Below, piece after piece: positions 13,497-21,619 of a stretch of DNA of 51,728 nt (positions are counted from its first letter, which is position 1; every line of letters starts with the position of its first letter). The stretch comes from a virus, in IMG/VR virus record IMGVR_UViG_3300030329_002067, positions 1 to 51,728 of that record; one strand, given 5' to 3'. A program made the position numbers and the translations under genes. The notes beneath the pieces are model-generated. The model was not told the origin of the DNA and did not search any database. It worked only from the letters and a program-made list of their open reading frames with translations.

Positions 13497-14125
13497 AAAC
13501 AAGAAAGATGATTGAGGAAAAGTTAGCAACCGTTGGTTCTAAAGGAGATTGGTTCGATGCTCTTAGATGGGTTCTTCAAACTCCTGACTGTCCTATGTGC
13601 GAAGCACCTAATAGACATGAGTTAGAAATGAAGTTATACAGGGGCGAGACTACCGCATCATTCTTAGAACAAAAGTATGGTTGGCTACCCGGCTCAGTAA
13701 ATGTTCATCTAAACGACCATGAAGATTTTGACCCACTAAAGGCGGGGCTTATCGAAGCAATGCGACAAGATACGATAAACACAGTTAATCTCGCTGAAAA
13801 TATGGCTCAAAGACTATCAACATGGATTGATGAATTAGAAGCACAACGGTCCGAAGAATGGATTGATAGCGACTTTATTGCTGACGCAACAAGACTCACC
13901 GCACAGTTAGGCGGTTATCTCAAATTAGCGGGACAATTGAAGAAGGAGATTGGTGTTGATAATCAACTTCTCTTAGCGCAAAAACAATTAGATGAGGTAA
14001 TGTATGTCCTTGTCGATACGCTTAAGCAACACCCCGAATTACTTGACCAAATAGAATTAAGAGTATCAACACTTAAAGCCCCTGTTATGGAGGCACAATA
14101 CACAGTTGAGGATTTAGATGACTAA
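13493..14125 (+). CDS. HTH DNA-binding protein, possible terminase small subunit (210 aa)
   Basis: The start is at ATG 13493 with GGAGG upstream, coupled by ATGA to the MCM-like gene. The N terminus has CPMCEAPNRHELE, then a helix-turn-helix pattern (GETTASFLEQKYGWLPGSVNVHLNDH), followed by a long helical region. This arrangement resembles terminase small-subunit-like proteins of tailed phages, which recognise packaging sites. Its place in the replication block is unusual for that role, so a replication or transcription factor is the main alternative. Confidence 0.6.
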   Translation: MKTRKMIEEKLATVGSKGDWFDALRWVLQTPDCPMCEAPNRHELEMKLYRGETTASFLEQKYGWLPGSVNVHLNDHEDFDPLKAGLIEAMRQDTINTVNLAENMAQRLSTWIDELEAQRSEEWIDSDFIADATRLTAQLGGYLKLAGQLKKEIGVDNQLLLAQKQLDEVMYVLVDTLKQHPELLDQIELRVSTLKAPVMEAQYTVEDLDD

Positions 14126-14450
14126 GTTTAAGTATCTCGATACGGATTACATTCCTACCGAAAAGGATATAGAAGTAATCGCTGATATGATACCTACAAA
14201 GACAGGTAGGGAAAAGTGGAGGAAAAGAAATAAGCATATAGCGACTAAACCTATACCAACAGAATTATTCCCCACACTCGCTAATCTAATGATAGAAGAT
14301 GGTCTTAGATTTGTTTTAGACGACGAAGGTTATCAATGGTTTCACGAGGAATACAAGGTCACCACTACCGCTATTCGTGAAGTATGGGGCTTAACTGAAC
14401 ATCAGTGGAGGCGGTTTATGCGGTGGTGTTATAAGGGGTGGCCTGTCTGA
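14118..14450 (+). CDS. Hypothetical basic protein (110 aa)
   Basis: It overlaps the upstream gene by eight bases. The protein is basic and helical, with a Trp-rich end (VWGLTEHQWRRFMRWCYKGWPV). No known family. It may partner the HTH protein before it, as judged by the coupling only. Confidence 0.7.
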   Translation: MTKFKYLDTDYIPTEKDIEVIADMIPTKTGREKWRKRNKHIATKPIPTELFPTLANLMIEDGLRFVLDDEGYQWFHEEYKVTTTAIREVWGLTEHQWRRFMRWCYKGWPV

Positions 14451-14457
14451 ACACATT

Positions 14458-14568
14458 ATGGACGAATGGGACGAATACTTAAGATTTAAGAATGAACTCG
14501 ATGAACATATTGATAGTCTTATAGAAGAGTTTGAGTCCAAAGAAAAGGAGGAAAATAACGATGGTTGA
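14458..14568 (+). CDS. Very small acidic helical protein (36 aa)
   Basis: A 36-residue frame of almost only charged, helix-forming residues (MDEWDEYLRFKNELDEHIDSL), so a single amphipathic helix or coiled coil. It lies eight bases after the upstream stop and overlaps the next start by eight bases; an AAGGGGTGG stretch lies about 20 bases before its ATG, further than ideal. Translational coupling supports it, but short length limits confidence. Confidence 0.5.
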   Translation: MDEWDEYLRFKNELDEHIDSLIEEFESKEKEENNDG

Positions 14569-15043
14569 AGTGGATAAGTTTGGAGAAATAGAACCGGATG
14601 CAATAGAGTGGAATGCTGATGTATGGATTAACCGTAATAAGAACGACTATTCGATAGTTAGTGTTATGGCGGGTTGTATTGTTGAAAAGGGTAGCGAACA
14701 TCACTTTGATGAGATGGTTAAGAATCTTGGTGCAAAGCATCCCGCAATACTCATAGGGACGGCAATTACTCTTCCCGATTTAGAAGATAGGGACCACCCA
14801 TTACCCGAAACAGGGGGTAGGCATGACCTATTCTTCGCATTCCATAATTTAGACATAATGCGTGTTGCAGTTCCTCGTCTAATGTATGGTATTAGGTGGT
14901 GGTCAGATGTTGTGGATAACGAATGGAATGAATTACCTCTTCACGCCAAAGACTCTTATAGGGAATGGACTATATATCCCGACTATGTTTTTGATACTGT
15001 TGAGTTTGGTGAAAATCAAGTAAGGAGTGCTGAGGAAGAATGA
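14561..15043 (+). CDS. Hypothetical acidic protein (160 aa)
   Basis: The start at 14561 follows AAAGGAGG at nine bases; a frame from 14531 would run through the small gene without a ribosome site. The protein is acidic with a mixed alpha/beta pattern, several Trp residues and no metal site. No family recognised. ATGA coupling to the wHTH gene downstream. Confidence 0.75.
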   Translation: MVEVDKFGEIEPDAIEWNADVWINRNKNDYSIVSVMAGCIVEKGSEHHFDEMVKNLGAKHPAILIGTAITLPDLEDRDHPLPETGGRHDLFFAFHNLDIMRVAVPRLMYGIRWWSDVVDNEWNELPLHAKDSYREWTIYPDYVFDTVEFGENQVRSAEEE

Positions 15044-15330
15044 TTGATAAAGGCTCAAGAAGAAATGCTATTTACGACACAGTTATGAGATGGGAACAGA
15101 CTACCGATAATCACCCATTCACAACGATAGACATAATTAACTCTGGTATCATATCAGATGTTGGTCTAAATGGAAGGATTATCCCGCGAGGGCTAAATCG
15201 TTCTTTTTCAGCGATTAACGCTGGTCTTTCCGAATTAGAAAGAAAGGGCGTATTGATTCAAACAAGAGAACAGGGAAAAGGGGAAATTAGGCAATGGCGA
15301 GTAATATCAAATGGAAGGGCTATTGCATAG
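15040..15330 (+). CDS. Winged helix-turn-helix protein (96 aa)
   Basis: The pattern of helices with SFSAINAGLSELERKGVLIQTREQGKGEIRQWRV fits a winged helix: a recognition helix followed by a beta wing with a basic tip. This is the usual fold of archaeal viral transcription regulators. It overlaps the next gene by 37 bases. It is a candidate regulator of one of the viral promoter classes, but a replication-initiation role is equally open. Confidence 0.7.
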   Translation: MIDKGSRRNAIYDTVMRWEQTTDNHPFTTIDIINSGIISDVGLNGRIIPRGLNRSFSAINAGLSELERKGVLIQTREQGKGEIRQWRVISNGRAIA

Positions 15331-15539
15331 AATGTTGCAAATGGCGACACTCTAAACATACAATTCAAAATATCAGGTCAGGTGAAATGAGATGCAAAAT
15401 ATGTATAACACGACTTCTCATGATATGTCCTGTATGCGAAGGGGAAGGCAAACTCAGTCACAAAGAAGGCAAAGAGCAATGTGGTTCATGTGCCGGACAC
15501 CGAGTTATACCGCAACAACCAATTGAAGAGGTGAAATAA
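15294..15539 (+). CDS. Zinc-finger protein with DnaJ-like CxxCxGxG repeat (81 aa)
   Basis: Two metal sites are visible: CIECC with CKIC, then CPVCEGEGK and CGSCAGH, the latter closely like the CxxCxGxG units of DnaJ and of many viral zinc proteins. ATG 15294 overlaps the upstream gene by 37 bases. A protein- or nucleic-acid-binding adaptor is likely. TAATG coupling to the next gene. Confidence 0.7.
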   Translation: MASNIKWKGYCIECCKWRHSKHTIQNIRSGEMRCKICITRLLMICPVCEGEGKLSHKEGKEQCGSCAGHRVIPQQPIEEVK

Positions 15540-16207
15540 TGGGAGTAATAATTTATGCAGGTGATGATAAGGATTTCAAGACCGGCGATTACATAGTAAT
15601 GTATGGCGAAATAACATCTCCGCCTACTGCACCTAATACAACATATATTCTTCATTGCGAGTCGTTCCCTATGTCTTTGGCGAAAGAATGGGCGGGTTTA
15701 GTGCAATATAGGCTTGTAGTCATCCCACGAAAGGGAATAAGGGGGGTTCGTGAAGGGGATAACATACTAATCCACAAGTCAGCGAAGACCGCCAAAAGTA
15801 ATTACAACTCACCAATCAATGCTATGTTCAAATGGAATGACCGAAACAGAGCATGGAAAACAATGAAACCCGTTCCTCTTGCGCTTGCAGAAGCATTCCA
15901 TAGGGTTAATAGACCGGATGGAATAGAAGAGCAAAGAATAATCAGTAAAGCACGCTATCAGATGGAAGAGGAATATGCAAAGGCCGCTCTTGTGTTCGGA
16001 ATAACCCCAATTCCTAACGACTTCGTGTCTTGGCCTAAAAAGAAAGCAGACGAAGATGATTCAATCCACTTTGGGTTCAGGTCTACCGATGTGTATGCAG
16101 ATATGATAGTTCAGAACGCTCCCGAAGTGCGAAATAAACTTAGAACGATTGACCAAGCACCTTCTACTATCAAGAAACGGAAGGAAACTTTGCTGGAGTG
16201 GTTATAG
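15539..16207 (+). CDS. Unknown replication-block protein ending in LLEWL (222 aa)
   Basis: The start codon overlaps the upstream stop (TAATG). The N-terminal part is a mixed fold with PRKGIRGVREGDNILI; the C-terminal half is helical and basic, with RSTDVYADMIVQNAPEVRNKLRTI and a Lys/Arg-rich tail. It ends LLEWL, sharing the Glu-Trp-Leu ending of the DNA polymerase, the methyltransferase and the GNAT-like protein. I recognise no family. A clamp- or clamp-loader-associated factor is a testable guess from the ending and neighbourhood. Confidence 0.75.
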   Translation: MGVIIYAGDDKDFKTGDYIVMYGEITSPPTAPNTTYILHCESFPMSLAKEWAGLVQYRLVVIPRKGIRGVREGDNILIHKSAKTAKSNYNSPINAMFKWNDRNRAWKTMKPVPLALAEAFHRVNRPDGIEEQRIISKARYQMEEEYAKAALVFGITPIPNDFVSWPKKKADEDDSIHFGFRSTDVYADMIVQNAPEVRNKLRTIDQAPSTIKKRKETLLEWL

Positions 16208-16380
16208 TGGCTTATTTCTTTGAGTTTGTTATCATAGCCTCTCTACTATGGGCTCCAACAATGCGTTTAGTGTGTGCGTTTATAAATACACTCGGATTTT
16301 CTAAGCCGGAAAAATTCTCCGGCGCGAGAGGCGAAGAGGGTAATGATTTGATGTGGTCATCGACTTTTCTTGAACAGTAA
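16207..16380 (+). CDS. Small single-pass membrane protein (57 aa)
   Basis: A GTG overlapping the previous TAG (TAGTG) opens a frame with one long hydrophobic segment (FFEFVIIASLLWAPTMRLVCAFI) and a polar Gly/Glu-rich tail. It looks like a small membrane protein of unknown role. Coupling is the main support; there is no independent ribosome site. The next gene has its own promoter. Confidence 0.5.
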   Translation: MAYFFEFVIIASLLWAPTMRLVCAFINTLGFSKPEKFSGARGEEGNDLMWSSTFLEQ

Positions 16381-16382
16381 GG

Positions 16383-16390
16383 TTTTTAAG
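16383..16390 (+). promoter_or_regulatory. TATA-like box before the 16414 gene
   Basis: A TTTTTAAG box begins about 30 bases before the GTG at 16414, matching the spacing of leaderless viral genes in this window. Confidence 0.5.
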
Positions 16391-16413
16391 CGATAACTTC
16401 TCCGATAACCCAT

Positions 16414-16932
16414 GTGTCTATCAAGAGAAAGTCTTGGGGTTCGCGGGGCGAAAAGCCTCATGAAGACCGGACAGGCTTAAGAGGAAGGACACTTTACTAT
16501 ATGGGAAGAAGAAGTAGGGGAAAGAGGATGACGGCACACAACGCAAGAATAAGAAGGGAACTCATCTATATTCTATGGGATATTGAAGAACCATTGACCA
16601 AACAAGAGATTACAACAGAATTAACGAAAAGGATGAAACTAATCAACACACCATCCCCCATTTCATTAGGCACTATACTATCCCGAAACCCTCAAGTTAA
16701 TTCATCTAATTCCATCATCATTACTACTGGTGACGGTAGAAGAAGGCGCGTTCCGCAGTATGAAATCAATGAAGAGTTAATTCAGCATCCCGATGATATT
16801 ATTCTTACGCTCCCATACAACGCACTAACTAAGAAGGAGAAAGAATCGGCGGTATTGTGTAAAGGATGCGGTAGGAGAAGATACTTCACAGAAGATATGG
16901 AACGATGTTTGCAATGCACTCGTTGCCCTTAA
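16414..16932 (+). CDS. Basic winged-helix protein with C-terminal zinc ribbon (172 aa)
   Basis: The N terminus is rich in Arg, Lys and Gly. A winged helix-turn-helix follows (LTKQEITTELTKRMKL, then PISLGTILSRNPQV), and a zinc ribbon ends the protein (CKGCGRRR and CLQCTRCP). The combination suggests a DNA-binding transcription factor related in layout to archaeal basal-factor-like proteins. GTG 16414 is 30 bases from a TATA-like box; an ATG at 16501 is an alternative start that keeps both domains. Confidence 0.7.
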   Translation: MSIKRKSWGSRGEKPHEDRTGLRGRTLYYMGRRSRGKRMTAHNARIRRELIYILWDIEEPLTKQEITTELTKRMKLINTPSPISLGTILSRNPQVNSSNSIIITTGDGRRRRVPQYEINEELIQHPDDIILTLPYNALTKKEKESAVLCKGCGRRRYFTEDMERCLQCTRCP

Positions 16933-16937
16933 AAATG

Positions 16938-16944
16938 TTTATAA
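16938..16944 (+). promoter_or_regulatory. TATA box (TTTATAA) before leaderless wHTH gene
   Basis: AAAAATGTTTATAA resembles the TATA part of the early promoters but without ACTCAAGAGT. The ATG at 16968 lies 30 bases from the first T. Confidence 0.65.
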
Positions 16945-16967
16945 CTAACTGCTTACCTGCTTAGGTT

Positions 16968-17204
16968 ATGGCGGAATTGCCTCAAAGAACCCCAATGAAA
17001 CAGAGGGCTATGAAGTTTATTCTTTCTTCATGTGATTGTAGGGAGTTATCTACCAAACAACTGTATGAAATGATGATTGAGAAATGGCCTAAATTAGCAC
17101 CTAAGAAAATGACCATAGCAAGATACTGTGGCGAATTAGTAAGAAGAGGACTTTTAACTCAAAGAGTATTTAGAAAAACAAAATTATGGAGTGTGCAAGA
17201 ATGA
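16968..17204 (+). CDS. Small winged helix-turn-helix protein (78 aa)
   Basis: A single winged helix: CRELSTKQLYEMMIEKWPKLAPKKMTI forms the first helices, and IARYCGELVRRGLLTQRVFRKTKLWSV the recognition helix and wing. Probably a DNA-binding regulator. It is leaderless from the 16938 TATA box and is coupled by ATGA to a zinc protein. Confidence 0.75.
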   Translation: MAELPQRTPMKQRAMKFILSSCDCRELSTKQLYEMMIEKWPKLAPKKMTIARYCGELVRRGLLTQRVFRKTKLWSVQE

Positions 17205-17398
17205 AAGAACCAGTGAAAATGAAATGGAGCCTTATGCAAACAGGACAAGATTACGAATGTTATTTCTGTAATGTTGTAATAGATGACCCAGAAGGTATTA
17301 TCTATTATAGAGCGAAAACTTCCTTCCGATGGGAGTCCGTTCCTGTGTGCGAACAATGCTACTATGTTGCAGAAGAAGTAAGAGGGTGGTTTGAATGA
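17201..17398 (+). CDS. Small zinc-binding protein (65 aa)
   Basis: CYFC and CEQC pairs 38 residues apart form a four-cysteine zinc site of a treble-clef type. The start at 17201 overlaps the previous stop (ATGA). It is coupled by ATGA to the clamp-loader gene and may be an accessory of that complex or of the preceding wHTH protein; no direct evidence. Confidence 0.65.
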   Translation: MKEPVKMKWSLMQTGQDYECYFCNVVIDDPEGIIYYRAKTSFRWESVPVCEQCYYVAEEVRGWFE

Positions 17399-18312
17399 AA
17401 GTAATATGGGCTGAAAAGTATCGACCTAAAGTGTTGGATGAAGTATTATCACAGGATGCGGTAGTATCTGAAATGCGAGCGGTGGTTAATGGTGATGCAC
17501 CTATGCAACACTTCCTCTTTCATAGTCCAGAGCCGGGTAGTGGTAAAACCACTATGGCGAGGGTTATGGCCGAAGAATTAGGTTATCAACTCCATGAGTT
17601 CAATGCTTCGACTAAGAAACAAAGGGGGATAGATTTTGTCGAAGATGATATATCCCCTATGTCTCGTATCGGTCAATGGGAAACTATTTTTCTCCTTGAT
17701 GAAGCCGATAGGATTACACCGACTGCACAAGACGCTTTGAAAGGTGTTATTGAGAATGCACAGGGATATTTCATATTGACCTGCAATGACTTAAACAAAG
17801 TGAGTCCTTGGCTCAAATCGAGATGCCAAGTTAGGACCTTCAAACCTATACCCGATGATTTGGTAATGGAGAGACTTAAGCATATCTGTGTTCAAGAAGC
17901 GGTGGAAATGACCGAAGAAGATTTGTTAATAATTATTAACAAGCATGGCGGGGATATGAGAAATGCAATAGGCGCACTTCAAGCGGCCTCTTATCTATCC
18001 CCTATTGATAGACAACAGTTTATCTCTTCTATTAGTGCGCCCGACATTGATGCAGGCAAAGTGCTAACATTACTGACCAAGAACCATGATGTTCAATCAG
18101 CCGTTGATTTACTATCTACTACGCCTGCGCGCGAGGCAATACACCATGTATTCTTGAAAGCGGTAGATGCTAATATGAGTAACATTCCATTGAAGATGCT
18201 TGTTGTTGAGGGGGCAATACAGGCACGCCGAGATATCATAAATGGCGTTCCCGAATCTTATGTAGTATGGGAGTTTTGCAGATTTATTAGTGAATCATGC
18301 AAATGCTTATAA
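17395..18312 (+). CDS. rfcS: Clamp loader ATPase, RFC small-subunit type (305 aa)
   Basis: It loads the sliding clamp onto primed DNA. The opening WAEKYRPKVLDEVLSQ is the RFC-box signature. Walker A (PGSGKTT) is near residue 46, Walker B (LLDEAD) near 99, a sensor region (ILTCNDLNKV) near 128 and the SRC motif (KSRCQ) near 140. The length is close to that of archaeal RFC small subunits but slightly short. No large subunit is seen, so the loader may be a homo-oligomer or use the host large subunit. Clustered with the clamp, ssDNA-binding and polymerase genes. Confidence 0.93.
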   Translation: MKVIWAEKYRPKVLDEVLSQDAVVSEMRAVVNGDAPMQHFLFHSPEPGSGKTTMARVMAEELGYQLHEFNASTKKQRGIDFVEDDISPMSRIGQWETIFLLDEADRITPTAQDALKGVIENAQGYFILTCNDLNKVSPWLKSRCQVRTFKPIPDDLVMERLKHICVQEAVEMTEEDLLIIINKHGGDMRNAIGALQAASYLSPIDRQQFISSISAPDIDAGKVLTLLTKNHDVQSAVDLLSTTPAREAIHHVFLKAVDANMSNIPLKMLVVEGAIQARRDIINGVPESYVVWEFCRFISESCKCL

Positions 18313-18324
18313 GGGGTGGCTTGT

Positions 18325-19602
18325 GTGGAACAAGTAGAATTAACAGGTGATAATGTGACCGAAATAAATGTTGAACAAATAGTAAAAGACCTTGCGAGCA
18401 ACTTAGGTGTTGCCGAAGATAGGTTGAGATTGAAGATGAATGAGGTATTGGCCGAAAATGGAACTGCATGGACCAATGCCGGAAAGGATGAGCAGACTTG
18501 CACTATCCTATCTGCCCGAGTTGCAGGCCGTCAATTAAAGATGACGCAAGAGAAACTTAAGAAGAGTGGGTTGGAACAGTTCGAGGGAATGTTTATCCGT
18601 GTGCCTCCTTACAAGGACTGGGCTCAGATTGCTTACAGAAAGGCAGAAAGAGAACTTACTGCAAGAAACGATGTAAATGACCCTGCTACACAGGCGCAGA
18701 TTAGAAATGGTGCTTTGGTGTATTTCGAGGCTAACGGCGCAGGTTATACCCGACATGCAAATGCCGGTCTAATCAACCGAACCACAATGAATGATGAGAT
18801 TAGTGAAGCGACTGTTGATTCGCTTCCACGCATCCACCACGAGTTGCCTAACGGTGATGCTTTCTACCTTATTTGGAACAACACAACACCGACATTCCCG
18901 TCCGGTGATGCTAACTTCAAGTATGGAGCACCAAGACCTGCTTCTGAAAGAGAAAGGACCTGCCAATTCTTAGGACGAAAGGTTGGTAGCAATGACGAGC
19001 CAGCACTAATTAGCGTTAGAGCAAATGGTAAAACGGCTGATATTCAGCACGCAACATTCCTACCCGGAGTTATTGGGCTTAGACCCGGTCGAGACGGTAA
19101 GGTAGCATACGCTAAAGAATTAAGCGACCTTGTTCCTAACGATGAAGTGGCCGGTATTTTCTCAGCACCACCGTTTGCTATTGGTGATGATGGACCCGAA
19201 GGCATTGTAACTGAGATGTTGGGTGGCCTATATCCTAACGGAGGATTGTTGCCTTCGTTTGCGACACTTGAACAGTATCATACAGACCACAAAGACGATG
19301 ACGATTGGTGGGACCAATGGGTTGGAGTTGTTGGCGAAGTGGTGCATATAGACCCACGCGAGCGCGGTGGATTTACGGTCACATTAGGTGACCTTGACTT
19401 AACGAGCACCGCCGCAGGTCAAGATTTGGTTATTCCAAAATCACAAGAGCACCTTCTTAACTTTGGATTAGGTTCTCAAATACTAATTGTGGGACAAACA
19501 TACAAGAGCCGTGATGACGAGATGCGCTTTACCACGCATGGTTGGTGGTGCGTCGATTCTGTTGAGGCAGTAAGCGTCGATGACGAATCGTGGGAGGACT
19601 AA
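18325..19602 (+). CDS. Probable ssDNA-binding protein, RPA/OB-fold-like (425 aa)
   Basis: It lies between clamp loader and Sak4-like ATPase. The C-terminal half has strands typical of OB folds (VGVVGEVVHIDPRERGGFTVTLGDLDL) and an acidic end with Trp (DDESWED), as in many ssDNA-binding proteins that recruit partners. A helical N-terminal segment (residues 10-50) may oligomerise. Identity is inferred from fold-like pattern, acidic tail and neighbours, not from clear family motifs. GTG 18325 follows AAGGGG; GTG 18316 is a less likely start. Confidence 0.65.
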   Translation: MEQVELTGDNVTEINVEQIVKDLASNLGVAEDRLRLKMNEVLAENGTAWTNAGKDEQTCTILSARVAGRQLKMTQEKLKKSGLEQFEGMFIRVPPYKDWAQIAYRKAERELTARNDVNDPATQAQIRNGALVYFEANGAGYTRHANAGLINRTTMNDEISEATVDSLPRIHHELPNGDAFYLIWNNTTPTFPSGDANFKYGAPRPASERERTCQFLGRKVGSNDEPALISVRANGKTADIQHATFLPGVIGLRPGRDGKVAYAKELSDLVPNDEVAGIFSAPPFAIGDDGPEGIVTEMLGGLYPNGGLLPSFATLEQYHTDHKDDDDWWDQWVGVVGEVVHIDPRERGGFTVTLGDLDLTSTAAGQDLVIPKSQEHLLNFGLGSQILIVGQTYKSRDDEMRFTTHGWWCVDSVEAVSVDDESWED

Positions 19603-19604
19603 GT

Positions 19605-20552
19605 ATGGCGTGGGCTCAAGGTGCAAAGCCGAAGGCGTCGAAACCTTCCGCCCCCACATACTCTGTGGACCATTACAGGGATTTGTTCAATAAGAATGCC
19701 GAGCGCAAACTTGAGACACCTGTTCGTATGGCGTTGGTAGGTAAAGAGAATACTGCTAAGACAGGACTCGCATTATCCCTATCAAGAACACCCGAAGAGA
19801 TTAAGGCAGGCAAAAAGGTCATTCTGTTTGATTTTGATAACTCGGCAGAAGCGACAGTTAATTTTGCTTATCCTAATGACCCTAATGTAATTATTCTAAA
19901 ACTATTCGACGAAACTGATGATTCAATCTTTGAAGAAGATGGAGTAACTGTATCGTGGACCGGCTTAGTCAAGAAGGTTAAAGCCTTTGTGACCATAGCA
20001 GGGGATTTAGTTAGTGATGGAGAAGTGGCCGCAATAGTATTCGACGGCGGTTCAACATACCTAAAGTGGTGTGAGTTTGCTATGCGCGAATCACTATTAG
20101 AAAAGGGAGTCATAGATGATGAAGGGGATTCATTCAATCAGAAAGAATGGCGCGAGCGTAATCAGACATTCCGAGACACACTATACCGTGTTCAAGCCCT
20201 TCCGGTCAATCGTGTATTTTTCACATTCCACTTGAAGGACCACAAACAATATCTTAGTGATGGAGGAGGCAAGAAAGTTCTCATGAAGACAGGAGAAAAG
20301 CCGGATTGGGTCGATGGGACACAACGAAACATGAGCCAACAGATATTCTTATCGAGATACACCAAGAAAGGAGACGACGCGGCAGGGGTCAAAGCAGATA
20401 AGAGTTTGAAAGAAAATGAGTTCATTATCAGAGCAACCATCGAAGAGATGAAAGGGACAGGTAGTGAGTTCGTTGGGACTTCACACGATGTTTTGAGAAT
20501 TAAGGATAACAAGGTTGAATGGAACGGTCTACCTGATTTGGGGTTGATATGA
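19605..20552 (+). CDS. Sak4-like RecA-fold ATPase (315 aa)
   Basis: A RecA/RadA-superfamily ATPase of the kind phages use with ssDNA-binding proteins for annealing and recombination. MALVGKENTAKTGLALSLS is an atypical Walker A near residue 43, AAIVFDGGSTY a Walker B near 141, and FFTFHLKDHK a following strand with polar end. GGGAGG precedes ATG 19605. Its position directly after the ssDNA-binding candidate is the usual partnership for Sak4. The lysine-threonine of the P-loop is kept although the glycines are altered. Confidence 0.75.
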   Translation: MAWAQGAKPKASKPSAPTYSVDHYRDLFNKNAERKLETPVRMALVGKENTAKTGLALSLSRTPEEIKAGKKVILFDFDNSAEATVNFAYPNDPNVIILKLFDETDDSIFEEDGVTVSWTGLVKKVKAFVTIAGDLVSDGEVAAIVFDGGSTYLKWCEFAMRESLLEKGVIDDEGDSFNQKEWRERNQTFRDTLYRVQALPVNRVFFTFHLKDHKQYLSDGGGKKVLMKTGEKPDWVDGTQRNMSQQIFLSRYTKKGDDAAGVKADKSLKENEFIIRATIEEMKGTGSEFVGTSHDVLRIKDNKVEWNGLPDLGLI

Positions 20553-20734
20553 TGGACGACAACGAAAATAGAGATTTTAGTGCTAAGATGACTTCTGTTG
20601 AAATCGACATAAATAGTCTTTTACTTGAACAGAGACAAATGAAAGAAGCAATAAGAGATTTGAAAGAATCTCTTAAAGTAATGGCTGAGCGACTGGCTAA
20701 AGAACATGATGAGCCTCTTATCAAATGGACTTAG
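20549..20734 (+). CDS. Small coiled-coil protein (61 aa)
   Basis: Almost the whole protein is a predicted coiled coil (VEIDINSLLLEQRQMKEAIRDL and on), ending in IKWT. It overlaps the Sak4-like gene by ATGA. It could oligomerise or act as an adaptor in recombination; function unknown. Confidence 0.65.
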   Translation: MMDDNENRDFSAKMTSVEIDINSLLLEQRQMKEAIRDLKESLKVMAERLAKEHDEPLIKWT

Positions 20735-20745
20735 TTCTCACAAGA

Positions 20746-20753
20746 CTTATAAG
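20746..20753 (+). promoter_or_regulatory. TATA box (CTTATAAG) of the sliding-clamp gene
   Basis: CTTATAAGTAAATGC lies 30 bases before the clamp ATG at 20776. The same CTTATAAGTAATGC-like text recurs at 23767 and 27506, a second viral promoter class. Confidence 0.75.
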
Positions 20754-20775
20754 TAAATGCAGGGTGGATTAGAAT

Positions 20776-21615
20776 ATGTTGGCGAAGGCATCAAACATCA
20801 GACGACTATTAGAAGTGACCGCACGAAAGCAATTTGTAAATGGGAAACCTCAGCAACAAGTTATTGGTTGCGTTCTTAGACCTTGGGGTGGTTCAACCTC
20901 TATGACCGAAGTATGCACTACAAGTCTGGTCCGTGATGGGAAAACATCTATCGGACAATTCTCAACCGTATGTGATTGGAAAGAGGGCGAAGACGCTATC
21001 GTTATCCCCGACATTGAAAGGGCTTTAGGAGTCTTATCAGCGCATGGTGGAGATATTCAATTAACACAGGACGGAGGTTCGCTTAGAATTAAGAGCAAGA
21101 ACAAGCAAACAACATTGGTTGCTGAGCCGGGTAGTCTTGCGTTCCCGCACAGTCAAGAGACTATTGCACAATGGGAGGAAAAATCACTATCGCTATCTGA
21201 GCAAATCAATGCTGAAGCAGGTTCATACAAAATGCGAGATGGTTCTGAAAGAAGGGCATTCCTAATGGTTGAGACTTCTGCTTCTATTCTTCACGAGGCT
21301 TTGCAGGCGGATAATATGAACTCGCAGAAATTGAATCAATATACTTTTGTCTATGACGGTCACAATGTATTAGCAGTAAGGACCGGAACAGACTTGAAAG
21401 GTGAAACAGAGACAATTCTAAACGATGATGCACAACAAGAGGTTGAAGCGTTTGAGGCAACCTATGAAGGTGGGCTTGAGCAGGTTCTATCTAAGTATGA
21501 CGGCATGGTCAAACTATACTTCTTAGACTTCCGACCAGAAGGGCAGGGGATTAGGCTAATCGTCGTGTTCGACAACACAGATTGGATTTTCCAAGCGGCT
21601 ATTCTCAAGAGATGA
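20776..21615 (+). CDS. pcn: PCNA-like sliding clamp (279 aa)
   Basis: It encircles DNA and tethers the polymerase and other proteins. The length and the regular strand/helix pattern (IPDIERALGVLSAHGGDIQLTQ, then LRIKSKNKQTTLVAEP and later ILHEALQ) match the two-domain PCNA fold; the last strands (RLIVVFDNTDWIFQAAIL) resemble the C-terminal strands. Sequence divergence from cellular PCNA is large, so identity rests on pattern plus neighbours (loader, polymerase). It is predicted leaderless from its own TATA box, which would allow separate high expression. Confidence 0.75.
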   Translation: MLAKASNIRRLLEVTARKQFVNGKPQQQVIGCVLRPWGGSTSMTEVCTTSLVRDGKTSIGQFSTVCDWKEGEDAIVIPDIERALGVLSAHGGDIQLTQDGGSLRIKSKNKQTTLVAEPGSLAFPHSQETIAQWEEKSLSLSEQINAEAGSYKMRDGSERRAFLMVETSASILHEALQADNMNSQKLNQYTFVYDGHNVLAVRTGTDLKGETETILNDDAQQEVEAFEATYEGGLEQVLSKYDGMVKLYFLDFRPEGQGIRLIVVFDNTDWIFQAAILKR

Positions 21616-21619
21616 TTTA

